DNA of 64,000 nucleotides, from positions 62,001 to 126,000 of the forward strand of contig NZ_QKSM01000003.1 in NCBI RefSeq assembly GCF_003234185.1. The letters are read 5' to 3'. Below the pieces are notes generated by a model. It saw only the letters and a list, made by a program, of their open reading frames with translations, was not told where the DNA came from and searched no databases. The translations under genes and the position numbers were made by a program. Shown here one piece after another: positions 6,898 through 14,819 of this stretch. This DNA is from Curtobacterium sp. MCSS17_008. Its GTDB lineage: Bacteria; Actinomycetota; Actinomycetes; Actinomycetales; Microbacteriaceae. The first letter of the stretch is position 1; the number at the start of each line of letters is the position of its first letter.

Positions 6898-9635
6898 GGT
6901 CCGGCCTCCCGCGCGTCGCCGCCAGCACGGCTCCGGCGACGCTCCCGCCGCCCCTGCCCGGACTCGACCCGGCGTGGTCCCGACTGGTCACCGTGGGTGG
7001 TGACACGGCAGGACGGTCGGGAGGCGCGGCTCGCCCCGACCGCACCTGGCACCTCCTCGACACGGCAGGCTCGCTGGACGCACTCGGCGTGACCCCGGTC
7101 GGCACGATCCTCTGCGTGCACGGCAACCCGACGTGGTCGTACCTCTGGCGGTCCGTCGCGGCCAGCACCCTCGACGCCGCACGGGCCGGCGGTCCGGCCT
7201 GGCGCGTCGTCGCGGTCGACCAGCTCGACATGGGCTTCTCGGAGCGCACCGTCGACCAGCACCGCCTGGCCGACCGCGTCCGCGACCTCGGCGCCCTGAC
7301 CGACGAACTCGGGCTCACCGGACCCGTCGTCACGCTCGGGCACGACTGGGGCGGGGTCGTGTCACTCGGCTGGGCGGTCGACCACCCCGACCTCGTGGTG
7401 GGCGTGGCGACGTGCAACACCGCGGTGCACCAGCCCGACGACGCCCCGATCCCCGCTCCGCTGCGGCTCGCGCTGCGCCCGGGTGTGCTCGGTCGTGGCA
7501 CCGTCCTGACGCCGGCGTTCCTCGAGACGACGCTCGCCATCGCGCACCCGAGACTCGACCGCGCAACGGCGGACGCCTACCGCGCGCCGTACCGCGGGGC
7601 TGCCCGTCGTGGCGGCATCGGCGGATTCGTCGCGGACATCCCCGTCGACGCGACGCACCCGAGCGCCGCCGAGCTCGACCGCATCGCCGCCGGTGTCGCG
7701 GCGCTCGACGTCCCCGCGCTCGTGATGTGGGGCCCGCGCGACCCGGTGTTCCTGGAGCGGTACCTCGACGACCTGGTCGACCGGCTGCCGCACGCCGACG
7801 TGCACCGCTTCGAGGGCGCCGGGCACCTGCTGCCGGACGACGCCGACGTCGCCGGGACGGTGCTGGACTGGCTCGGCGACCGCCTGGCGGACGGCCGTCC
7901 GGTCGACGGGGGCGAGCCGCGCCTCCGGACCGACACGGACACGGACACGGGCGCCGACCCGGACCCGGATGCGCACACCGTTGCGCACCGGCCGATCTGG
8001 GCGGCGCTCGACGACCTCGCCGACGACGACGGACCCGCCCTGGTCGAGATGGCCGCAGCAGGCGGCCCGCGCACCGTCACGTGGCGGCTGCTCGCGCGGC
8101 GCGTCCGCGAGGTCGCCGCGGGTCTCGCCGACCTCGGCGTGCGCCGCGGCGACCGCGTCTCGTTGCTCGTCACGCCCGGGGCCGACCTGACCGCCGTGCT
8201 GTACGCCTGCGTCCGCATCGGTGCCGTCGTGGTGGTCGCTGACGCCGGGCTCGGTCTCCGCGGTCTCACACGCGCGGTCCGCGGTGCTCGACCGGACTGG
8301 GTCGTCGGGGCGCTGCCCGGGCTCGGTGCTGCGCGGGCGCTCGGATGGCCGGGCCGTCGCATCGCCACGGTCACGCTGCCCGCACCGGCCCGGAAGGCCC
8401 TCGGCGTCGAGCACACCCTCGTCGAGGTCGCCCGTCGCGGTGCCCGACGACTCGGGGCGGGCGCGGCGTTGCCCGTGGCTCCGGCTCCGGACGCCCCCGC
8501 TGCGGTCCTGTTCACCTCGGGCTCGACCGGTCCGGCGAAGGGTGTCGTCTACACGCACGGGCAGCTCGCCGCCGTGCGGGACGTCCTCGCGGCACAGTAC
8601 GACGTCGGCGTCGGCACGGGCCTCGTCGCCGGGTTCGCCCCGTTCGCCCTGCTCGGTCCGGCCCTCGGTGCTCGTTCCGTCGCGCCCGACATGGACGTCA
8701 CCGCACCCCGGAGCCTGACGGCGCGCGCGGTCGCCGACGCGGTCGCGGCGGCGGACGCGACGGTCGTGTTCCTGTCGCCAGCGGCCCTCGCGAACGTCGT
8801 GGCGACCGCCTCCGAGCTGACCGAGGACGACCGCGGCACCCTCGGACGGGTCCGGCTGTTCCTGTCGGCGGGGGCACCGGTGTCGGCGACGCTCCTGGCC
8901 GCCGCGACGGAGCTCATGCCGAACGCGGCGGCGCACACCCCCTACGGCATGACCGAGGGGCTGCTCATGACGGACATCGACCTCGACGGCGTGCGGGGTG
9001 CCGCGGGCGGCGCGGACGAGCGGGGGATCTGCGTCGGTGTCCCCGCGTCGGGGGTGCGCGTCCGGATCGCCCCGCTCGACGGGACAGGAGTGCCGAGCGG
9101 TGCACCGACCGACGACCCGGGCGTCACCGGCGAGGTCGTCGTCGCGGCCCCGCACGTCCGTGACCGCTACGACCGGCTGTGGCGCACGGACCGGGTCTCG
9201 CGGCTCGGGGTCGCCGACCCGCGCGGGCACCGCACCGGCGACGTCGGACACCTCGACGCCGAGGGGCGCCTCTGGATCGAGGGTCGGCTGCAGCACGTCG
9301 TGACCACCCCCGACGGAGTCGTCACACCGGTCGGCCCCGAGCAGCGGATCGAGCGCGTCGAGGGCGTCGGTCGAGCGGGCATCGCCGGCACCGGCCCCGT
9401 CGGGACGCAGCAGGTCGTCGCCGTCGTCGAGACGGTCCCCGCCGTGCGTCGGCCGGGCCTCGCGCCGGCGGACCTCGCGGCGGCCGTCCGTGCAGCCGCC
9501 GGAGTGCGGCTCGCTGCCGTGCTGGTCGTCCCGGTGCTGCCGACCGACATCCGGCACAACTCCAAGGTCGATCGCGCGCGGCTGGCGCGTTGGGCGTCGG
9601 CGGTCCTCGGCGGTGGCCGGATGGTCCGCCCGTGA
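6894..9635 (+). CDS. oleBC: OleBC fusion: beta-lactone decarboxylase plus beta-lactone synthetase
   Basis: 913 residues, two enzymes in one chain. Residues 1-340 are an alpha/beta hydrolase of the haloalkane-dehalogenase type: HGNPTWSYLWR oxyanion segment, Asp151 nucleophile (GHDWGGV) and His311 (GAGHLLP). A low-complexity linker rich in Asp and Thr follows, encoded partly by three GACACG units. Residues from about 360 onward are an AMP-ligase-type domain with P-loop FTSGSTGPAKG near 540, YGMTEG, GHRTGDVGHLD and NSKVDRARL. OleC makes a beta-lactone and OleB decarboxylates it to an olefin; the fusion is the known actinobacterial arrangement. The GTG start overlaps the oleA stop (GTGA). Confidence 0.92.
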   Translation: MRSGLPRVAASTAPATLPPPLPGLDPAWSRLVTVGGDTAGRSGGAARPDRTWHLLDTAGSLDALGVTPVGTILCVHGNPTWSYLWRSVAASTLDAARAGGPAWRVVAVDQLDMGFSERTVDQHRLADRVRDLGALTDELGLTGPVVTLGHDWGGVVSLGWAVDHPDLVVGVATCNTAVHQPDDAPIPAPLRLALRPGVLGRGTVLTPAFLETTLAIAHPRLDRATADAYRAPYRGAARRGGIGGFVADIPVDATHPSAAELDRIAAGVAALDVPALVMWGPRDPVFLERYLDDLVDRLPHADVHRFEGAGHLLPDDADVAGTVLDWLGDRLADGRPVDGGEPRLRTDTDTDTGADPDPDAHTVAHRPIWAALDDLADDDGPALVEMAAAGGPRTVTWRLLARRVREVAAGLADLGVRRGDRVSLLVTPGADLTAVLYACVRIGAVVVVADAGLGLRGLTRAVRGARPDWVVGALPGLGAARALGWPGRRIATVTLPAPARKALGVEHTLVEVARRGARRLGAGAALPVAPAPDAPAAVLFTSGSTGPAKGVVYTHGQLAAVRDVLAAQYDVGVGTGLVAGFAPFALLGPALGARSVAPDMDVTAPRSLTARAVADAVAAADATVVFLSPAALANVVATASELTEDDRGTLGRVRLFLSAGAPVSATLLAAATELMPNAAAHTPYGMTEGLLMTDIDLDGVRGAAGGADERGICVGVPASGVRVRIAPLDGTGVPSGAPTDDPGVTGEVVVAAPHVRDRYDRLWRTDRVSRLGVADPRGHRTGDVGHLDAEGRLWIEGRLQHVVTTPDGVVTPVGPEQRIERVEGVGRAGIAGTGPVGTQQVVAVVETVPAVRRPGLAPADLAAAVRAAAGVRLAAVLVVPVLPTDIRHNSKVDRARLARWASAVLGGGRMVRP

Positions 9636-10606
9636 GGGTCCTGGTCACCGGCGCCAGTGGGTTCCTGGGGCGGGCGACGGCGGCGGCCGTCCGCGACGCG
9701 GGGCACGAGGTCAGGACGTTCCAGCGCCGGCCGTCGCGCGTCGACGGGGTGTCGGACGTCCTGGGGTCGATGACGGACGACGCCGCCGTGGCACGTGCGG
9801 TGGAGGGGACCGACGCCGTCGTGCACCTCGCCGCGAAGGTCTCGCTCGCCGGCGACCCCGCGGACTTCGCCCGGGTGAACGTCGGCGGCACGCGGGCCCT
9901 GCTCGGTGCTGCCCGCTCCGCCGGTGCGGAACGCTTCGTCTTCGTCTCGTCGCCGTCCGTGGCGCACACCGGTTCATCGCTCGCCGGCACCGGTGCCGAC
10001 CCCGCGGAGCCGGCCGCCGCGCGCGGGCACTACGCCCGCACGAAGGCGGCCGCCGAACTCCTGGCGCTGGCCGCTGACGAGCCGGGCTTCGCGGTCGTCG
10101 CGGTCCGTCCGCACCTGGTGTGGGGACCCGGGGACACGCAACTGGTCGGGCGCATCGTCGAACGGGCCCGCCGCGGTCGGCTGCCGCTGCTCGACTCGGG
10201 CGCGGCACTCATCGACACGCTCCACGTCGACAACGCCGCCTCGGCGATGGTCGCCGCACTCGAGCGTGCGGCAGACGACGCGGTCCACGGCAACGCCTAC
10301 GTCGTGACGAACGGTGAGCCGCGGCCGGTCGGGGAGCTCCTCACGGGGATCTGCCGCGCGTCCGGGGTGCCGGTTCCGCGGGTGCACGTGCCCGCCGGGA
10401 TCGCCCGGGTGGCCGGTTCCGTCGTCGAGGCCGTGTGGCGGGTGCGTCCCGGCGCCGACGAGCCGCCGATGACCCGCTTTCTCGCGGAGCAGCTCTCGAC
10501 GGCGCACTGGTTCGACCAGCGGCGGACGCGGCAGGACCTCGGGTGGTCGCCGACCGTCACCGTCGACGAGGGGTTGGACCAGCTGCGGTCCGCATCCCGC
10601 AGCTGA
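9632..10606 (+). CDS. oleD: OleD: NAD(P)-dependent 2-alkyl-3-ketoacid reductase
   Basis: 324 residues of the extended SDR/3-beta-HSD family. The Rossmann motif is VTGASGFLGRAT at the N-terminus, VVHLAAKVSLAGDP follows, and the catalytic Tyr-x3-Lys is HYARTKAAAE with the upstream FVSSPSV. It reduces the OleA product to the beta-hydroxy acid used by OleC. The GTG start overlaps the oleBC stop by 4 nt, so all of oleA-oleBC-oleD is translationally coupled. Assignment to OleD rests on context as much as on sequence. Confidence 0.9.
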   Translation: MRVLVTGASGFLGRATAAAVRDAGHEVRTFQRRPSRVDGVSDVLGSMTDDAAVARAVEGTDAVVHLAAKVSLAGDPADFARVNVGGTRALLGAARSAGAERFVFVSSPSVAHTGSSLAGTGADPAEPAAARGHYARTKAAAELLALAADEPGFAVVAVRPHLVWGPGDTQLVGRIVERARRGRLPLLDSGAALIDTLHVDNAASAMVAALERAADDAVHGNAYVVTNGEPRPVGELLTGICRASGVPVPRVHVPAGIARVAGSVVEAVWRVRPGADEPPMTRFLAEQLSTAHWFDQRRTRQDLGWSPTVTVDEGLDQLRSASRS

Positions 10607-10627
10607 CCCGCCTCCGCGCCCCGCGGG

Positions 10628-11191
10628 TCACTGGACGCGGGTGGTGCGTGCCGGTGCGTTCCGGGTACCACCGGCGAGGTGGACCAGGACCGGGACGGGC
10701 CGGCCGAGGGTCCGGTCGAGGGTGGTGACGGCGTGGTCGACGGCGTCGAGGACGGTGACGGCGTCTCCGCCGCGGCGGACGTGGACCCTGATGCGGGCGG
10801 CGCGGTCCTTCTTGACCAGGTACGTGTCGACCTTCGTGCTGACGACGTCGCGGACACCGCGCAGTTCGTGCTCGATGACGTCACGGACGAGCGCGACGTT
10901 CACGGTGACCTGGTCGGTGCCGGTGCGTTCGCGGACGGCGACGGACGTTCCGCCGCCGCCGCGGGTGCAGACCACCACCAGGGCGAGGACGACCACCACC
11001 GCGCACACCGTGGCGATGACCCACATCGCGGTGTCCGGCACGGTGACCCGTCCGGGCAGGGTGACGTACTGCTGCACGGCATCGCGGACGGGGGTCAGGA
11101 CGCCGGCGCCGATGACGACACCGACGGTGATCGCGACCAGGCCGAGGGCCAGCAGGAGGATCCGGTTCAGGGTGCGGTTCGTGCTGGTCAT
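10628..11191 (-). CDS. AmaP-like membrane protein of the Asp23 operon
   Basis: 187 residues with two transmembrane helices (near residues 9-31 and 55-80) and a cytoplasmic C-terminal domain of about 100 residues (VTVNVALVRDVIEHELRGV, ARIRVHVRRGGDAVTVLD). This two-helix layout with an Asp23-like soluble domain resembles AmaP, the anchor that brings Asp23 to the membrane in Firmicutes. It is the last gene of the operon and its start overlaps the preceding stop by 4 nt. The role is inferred from context. Confidence 0.7.
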   Translation of the reverse strand: MTSTNRTLNRILLLALGLVAITVGVVIGAGVLTPVRDAVQQYVTLPGRVTVPDTAMWVIATVCAVVVVLALVVVCTRGGGGTSVAVRERTGTDQVTVNVALVRDVIEHELRGVRDVVSTKVDTYLVKKDRAARIRVHVRRGGDAVTVLDAVDHAVTTLDRTLGRPVPVLVHLAGGTRNAPARTTRVQ

Positions 11192-11778
11192 GCGAGGGTT
11201 CCCTTCTGCTCCACGTGCACCGTCACCCGGGTGCCGTGCTTGCCGCCGAGCCGACCGAGGCGTTCCCGGACAGCCCGCTCGACGGCTGCCTGGTCGACGG
11301 GGACGCCGGACAACGGCGCCACGCGCACGTCGGTTCGGTGCCCTCGTGCGGAGGCGCTGGTGTTGGTCTCGGGGACGCCGGCGGCGCGGGCGGCTGCGTG
11401 CGCTGCCGTCGACGCGAGGATCCGGGTGTCGACGACCACCGCTCCGCGGTCGTGGTCCACCGCGGAGCGGTGCCGTCGGCCGGGTGTGCAGGCCAGCACG
11501 ATCAGGACGATCCCCAGGACGACCAGGGCCGCGGCCGTGGTCGCGGCGACGGCGGTGGAAGCCCCGTCAGGCCGGAGCGCGGCATCGACGACCATCTGCG
11601 GGTCCGCCAGCAGCGGGCCCTGCCCGACGGCCTCGAGGACCGCTTCGGTGCCGATCCACGCCGCGGCCAGGGCGACGACGACCAGCGTCAGTGCGATGGC
11701 TGTGGACCGGGACCGGTGGATGCTCCGACGACGCAGCCGTCGCTCCAGCGCCGTGGTCTTCGACGACGGTGTGCTCAT
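11188..11778 (-). CDS. DUF6286-like membrane protein of the Asp23 operon
   Basis: 196 residues: a basic N-terminus (ALERRLRRRSIHRSRS), two transmembrane segments (about 27-48 and 75-100) and a soluble C-terminal domain (VVVDTRILASTAAHAAARAAGV ends before a conserved TDVRVAPLSGVPVDQ stretch). Such proteins sit in actinobacterial Asp23/Gls24 operons beside AmaP-like proteins. The soluble part resembles the paralogous domain in the next gene. The family name is from memory and moderately certain; the biochemical role is unknown. Confidence 0.65.
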   Translation of the reverse strand: MSTPSSKTTALERRLRRRSIHRSRSTAIALTLVVVALAAAWIGTEAVLEAVGQGPLLADPQMVVDAALRPDGASTAVAATTAAALVVLGIVLIVLACTPGRRHRSAVDHDRGAVVVDTRILASTAAHAAARAAGVPETNTSASARGHRTDVRVAPLSGVPVDQAAVERAVRERLGRLGGKHGTRVTVHVEQKGTLA

Positions 11779-11787
11779 GGCGTCCTC

Positions 11788-12120
11788 CTACCGGACCCTT
11801 CCCTCGTGCCGGCGCACGATGCCGGTCAGTTCGATGTGGGCGCTGCCCACGTGGCGTCCTGCCAGGTCACCCACGCGGTGCTTGATGCTCTCGGCGGCGG
11901 AACTCGCCGCCTGGACGACGTCGGTCTGTTCCCGGATGGGTCCCGTGACCTCCAGTGCGAGGGAGCCCTCGTGGTCGTCGAGTCCGACCCGGAGTCGCTT
12001 CGCGGGGACGCCGAGTCGTTCGGCCGCGACGGCCCGGGCGAGGGCGGCCAGGGCCTTGACGGTGATCTCGACCCGGCCCGGGACCGCGCTCGCCGGGAGG
12101 CTCCCCGGGCCGGCGTTCAC
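11788..12120 (-). CDS. Small conserved protein of the Asp23 operon
   Basis: 110 residues, soluble, no signal or membrane segment. It reads PGRVEITVKALAALARAVAAE then GLDDHEGSLALEVTGPI and GSAHIELTGIVRRHEG, an alternating alpha/beta layout that looks like a distant Asp23-type domain. It overlaps the upstream DUF2273 gene by 4 nt and is separated from the next gene by 9 nt, so it belongs to the operon. Function unknown. Confidence 0.65.
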   Translation of the reverse strand: MNAGPGSLPASAVPGRVEITVKALAALARAVAAERLGVPAKRLRVGLDDHEGSLALEVTGPIREQTDVVQAASSAAESIKHRVGDLAGRHVGSAHIELTGIVRRHEGRVR

Positions 12121-12308
12121 CGCGAGCTCCGGCGTCCGGTCAGCACGTCCGTCAGCGCGGCCCGGTCGATCCTGCCGGACGCGATCGCCGCGACGAGCGC
12201 ACCGACCAGACCGAACACGACCACCAGGAGGAAGCCCCAGAACCCGAACTGCAGTGCCACGACGGCGAGGATCGCGCCGATCAGGGCACCGACGAGCGTG
12301 TCACGCAA
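12117..12308 (-). CDS. DUF2273-like small membrane protein
   Basis: 63 residues, nearly all two hydrophobic helices (LVGALIGAILAVVALQFGFW and FLLVVVFGLVGALVAAI) followed by a short polar tail. DUF2273 proteins are regular members of Asp23/Gls24 operons. Its start overlaps the asp23 stop by 8 nt. It probably assembles with the other membrane proteins of the operon; the exact task is unknown. Confidence 0.75.
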   Translation of the reverse strand: MRDTLVGALIGAILAVVALQFGFWGFLLVVVFGLVGALVAAIASGRIDRAALTDVLTGRRSSR

Positions 12309-12756
12309 CGCGGGACTCCTTCTTGTCGTCGTCCTCGTCGTCGTCGCCCGGGATGAAGACGTCCTGCACGGTCACGTTGACCTCGGCGACCTCCATGCCC
12401 ACGATCTGCTCCAGCGCGCGGGCCACGGAGGACCGCACACCGTCGGCGACCTGCTGCAGCGACACCGGGTACTCGGCGACGATCACGACGTCCGCGGCGA
12501 CCTGCTTCTCACCGACCTCCACCTTGACGCCCTGACCGTGGTCGCGCTGGCCGATCGCGTCGCGGAGCGCGCCGATCGCACGAGCGGCGCCCCCGCCCAG
12601 CGAGTGCACGCCGTCGACCTCGCGGGCGGCGATCCCGGCGACCTTCGACACGACCGTGTCGTCGATGGTCGTCCGGCCCGCGGTGCCCGACGCGTTGGCT
12701 CGCGCAGGAGCCGCGGGAGTGCTCGCGGTGGTGGTGGTGATGCTGGTGTCAGCCAT
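12301..12756 (-). CDS. Asp23/Gls24 family envelope-stress protein
   Basis: 151 residues. After a Thr/Ala-rich N-terminus comes the Asp23 core: TTIDDTVVSKVAGIAAREVDG, GVKVEVGEKQVAADVVIVAEY, and VNVTVQDVFIPGDDD, ending in an acidic stretch. Asp23 proteins gather under the membrane and are induced by envelope or alkaline stress in Firmicutes. The ATG at 12756 has AGGGAG 6 nt upstream; the longer frame lacks support. This is the first of five coupled genes, and two short palindromes lie in its 164-nt upstream region. Confidence 0.88.
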   Translation of the reverse strand: MADTSITTTTASTPAAPARANASGTAGRTTIDDTVVSKVAGIAAREVDGVHSLGGGAARAIGALRDAIGQRDHGQGVKVEVGEKQVAADVVIVAEYPVSLQQVADGVRSSVARALEQIVGMEVAEVNVTVQDVFIPGDDDEDDDKKESRVA

Positions 12757-12843
12757 GGTGTGCTCCCTTCGAGGACCCGCCGGGACTCGTTCCCAGCGGT
12801 TGCTGTTCACGGATGGGACGGGCTGGCCCCGAGGTTCGTCACG

Positions 12844-12896
12844 CCGGTGTCACCGGATCCAGCGCACTGTCAGGAAGAGCGCCAGAACGGCGTTCT
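12844..12896. promoter_or_regulatory. Two palindromes upstream of the Asp23 operon
   Basis: CCGGTGTCACCGG (12844-12856) and AGAACGGCGTTCT (12884-12896) are both 6-bp-arm palindromes around a single central base. They lie 90-140 nt upstream of the first operon gene and are candidate binding sites. I could not identify a convincing -10/-35 pair. Confidence 0.35.
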
Positions 12897-12920
12897 CCGT
12901 GTACCCCGGTCAGGGACGGG

Positions 12921-14114
12921 TCAGTCGTGGCCGCCGGAACCGGCCCCGGTGCTGCGTGACCCGGCTGCCCGGACGGCGCGGACGTACGCCATCGGCGACC
13001 GACCGCACTCCTCCCGGAAGAGCTGCTGCAGGCGGCGCGGTCGGACGCCGGCGGCCTCGGCGATCTCGTCGACGGTCAGCGCGCTCTCCGCGTTCGCGAC
13101 GATGTGGGCGACGGCCCGACGGACCCGCCACGAGGTCCGGCCGGACTCGGGGTGGGCGGCGCGTGAGGTGCGCAGGGTCGCCGCCGGGTCCTCGCCGAAG
13201 CGCTCCCGGTACGCGGTGGCGAACCGGCCCGGGTTCGTGAACCCCCAGCGTCGGGCGATCGGGGTGACCCCGTCGTCGCCGGGCGTCCGCAGCAGCTCTC
13301 GGCGCACGCAGTCCAGTCGGTGGTCGCGCAGGAAGCGGTTCGGGGTCGTGCCGAGGGTCCGGGCGAACACGTCCTGCAGGCCGCGCTGGCTGAGTCCGCA
13401 CGCGCCGGCGACGTCCGGTACCGAGGGGCGGTCCTGCGCGTGCGCCTCGATGTACCGGATCGCGTCCCGGAGCCGGTTCGCGACCGGGACGTCCTCGCCG
13501 CGGTTCCGGATCGGGAAGGTGTCGAGGACGACGACGGCCAGCCGTCGGTTGAGCGCGGTGCGCATCCGCCCGACCACACGGTCGTCGAGCAGCGCGGGTG
13601 CGAGGTCCTGCACGAGCCGACGGAGCGGTTCGCGACGCGCCACCGTCTCGTCCTGCTGGTCGAACAGCAGCGGGCCGCTCGGCAGTCGGTACCCGAGCTC
13701 CTCGCCCACCGACCGCAGGAAGGCGTCGGCGAGGTGCAGGCCGTTGTAGACGGTGTCGGCGGACGCGAACCGGTAGGCCTCGGACGCCGAGGCGATGTAG
13801 GGGCTCCCCGGCTCGAGCACCCGCGTGCGGTCGGCGAAGTGCATCTCCAACCGGCCCCTGGTGAGCCAGAACACCACGTGGTCGTTGCGTGGCCCGATCA
13901 CGCCGCCGCGCCGACCGCCCTCGGACCGCATGGTGCGGAGTGTCACGTCGTCGTCCCCGACGATCGTGTACTCGTAGTGCGTGCCGTCGGTGACGAAGGT
14001 CTCGGTACCGAGGTCGCGGCCGTTGACCTCGGCGGAGAAGATGCGCGCGTAGTCGGTGCCGTCACGCTCGGTGAACCGCAGTCGGCGGAAACCGTTCGTC
14101 GACGAGGTGCTCAC
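12921..14114 (-). CDS. AraC-family regulator with an extra C-terminal helix-turn-helix
   Basis: 397 residues. The N-terminal 230 residues form a cupin-like sensing half. The AraC domain spans about 235-335: RDAIRYIEAHAQDRPSVPDV, GLSQRGLQDVFARTLGT, then the second helix-turn-helix with RRWGFTNPGRFATAYRERFG. After it comes another partial AraC unit (LTVDEIAEAAGVRPRRLQQL, FREECGRSPMAYVRAVR), so the DNA-binding part is one and a half copies long. Start taken as GTG at 14114 (VSTSSTNGF); the longer frame runs through the palindromic repeat and is unlikely. The target is unknown; no adjacent co-directional partner. Confidence 0.85.
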   Translation of the reverse strand: MSTSSTNGFRRLRFTERDGTDYARIFSAEVNGRDLGTETFVTDGTHYEYTIVGDDDVTLRTMRSEGGRRGGVIGPRNDHVVFWLTRGRLEMHFADRTRVLEPGSPYIASASEAYRFASADTVYNGLHLADAFLRSVGEELGYRLPSGPLLFDQQDETVARREPLRRLVQDLAPALLDDRVVGRMRTALNRRLAVVVLDTFPIRNRGEDVPVANRLRDAIRYIEAHAQDRPSVPDVAGACGLSQRGLQDVFARTLGTTPNRFLRDHRLDCVRRELLRTPGDDGVTPIARRWGFTNPGRFATAYRERFGEDPAATLRTSRAAHPESGRTSWRVRRAVAHIVANAESALTVDEIAEAAGVRPRRLQQLFREECGRSPMAYVRAVRAAGSRSTGAGSGGHD

Positions 14115-14172
14115 CCGCGCATCATGCCAGGGCTGTCCGCGGAGCGCGTGGTCGTGTACCCGATCCGGACGA

Positions 14173-14216
14173 CGGACGGGAGGCGCGTGGCGGACCCTTG
14201 CCGCGCCTCCCGTCCG
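14173..14216. repeat. Dispersed palindrome, copy between AraC and csoR
   Basis: Perfect 15-bp arms (14173-14187 and 14202-14216) beginning CGGACGGGAGGCGCG with a 14-nt loop. It lies between the divergent araC-type and csoR starts, so a terminator role is unlikely for this copy. Confidence 0.8.
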
Positions 14217-14231
14217 ACACCGGCGGGGGAA

Positions 14232-14250
14232 TACCCCTGGGGGGTACCCT
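14232..14250 (+). promoter_or_regulatory. CsoR operator overlapping the csoR -10 box
   Basis: TACCCC (14232-14237) and GGGGTA (14241-14246) form the G/C-tract inverted repeat typical of CsoR operators. TACCCT at 14245-14250 fits a -10 box and overlaps the right half, so Cu(I) release of CsoR would derepress csoR-copZ-copA. Confidence 0.7.
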
Positions 14251-14272
14251 GTTGCGGAGGACGGAGGTCGGG

Positions 14273-14569
14273 ATGCAGGAGCACGCACACGTCGGGTACA
14301 TCGACGACAAGGAGGACCTGCTCAAGCGGCTGCGCCGCGCCGAGGGGCAGGTGCGCGGCATCGCGCGCATGGTCGAGGACGAGACGTACTGCATCGACGT
14401 CCTCACGCAGATCTCCGCGGCGAACCGGGCGCTCGAACGTGTGGCGCTGTCGCTGCTCGAGGACCACCTGCGTCACTGCGTCGCCGAGGCCGTCGCGGAG
14501 GGCGGCGACGCCGCCGACGCGAAGGTGCGCGAGGCGAGCGACGCGATCGCCCGGCTCGTCCGTTCCTGA
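14273..14569 (+). CDS. csoR: CsoR-type copper-sensing repressor
   Basis: 98 residues, all-helical DUF156 family. The Cu(I) ligands of CsoR are present as Cys-His-Cys: YCIDVLTQI, then His and Cys in DHLRHCVAEA. The conserved KRLRRAEGQVRGIARM helix is also visible. The ATG at 14273 has GGAGGTCGGG directly upstream. It would repress copZ and copA until Cu(I) binds. Confidence 0.93.
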   Translation: MQEHAHVGYIDDKEDLLKRLRRAEGQVRGIARMVEDETYCIDVLTQISAANRALERVALSLLEDHLRHCVAEAVAEGGDAADAKVREASDAIARLVRS

Positions 14570-14600
14570 CCCCCACGCCACCACCACCAGAGGAGCACTC

Positions 14601-14819
14601 ATGACCACCGAGACCGTCGCCGTGACCGGGATGACCTGCGAGCACTGCGTGGCGAGCGTGACGGAGGAGGTCTCCGAGCTCGCCGGTGTCACCGGTGTCG
14701 CCGTCGACCTCGTGCCGGGCGGCTCGTCGACCGTCACGGTCACGTCGGACGCACCACTGGACGACGAGGCCCTGCGCGGAGCGATCGCGGAGGCGGGCTA
14801 CGAGGTCGTGGCCCGGTGA
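14601..14819 (+). CDS. copZ: CopZ-like copper chaperone
   Basis: 72 residues, a single heavy-metal-associated domain with the metal site [11 protein letters not shown] and the usual beta-alpha-beta-beta-alpha-beta pattern. It carries Cu(I) to the ATPase. It is 31 nt after csoR, with AGAGGAG upstream of the ATG, and overlaps copA by 4 nt. Confidence 0.95.
   Translation: MTTETVAVTGMTCEHCVASVTEEVSELAGVTGVAVDLVPGGSSTVTVTSDAPLDDEALRGAIAEAGYEVVAR

Noticed and set aside
12884..12896. AGAACGGCGTTCT read as an SOS (LexA) box
   Set aside because: Actinobacterial LexA sites have GAAC-N4-GTTC with flanking bases; here the spacing is 3, and the genes are not SOS genes.
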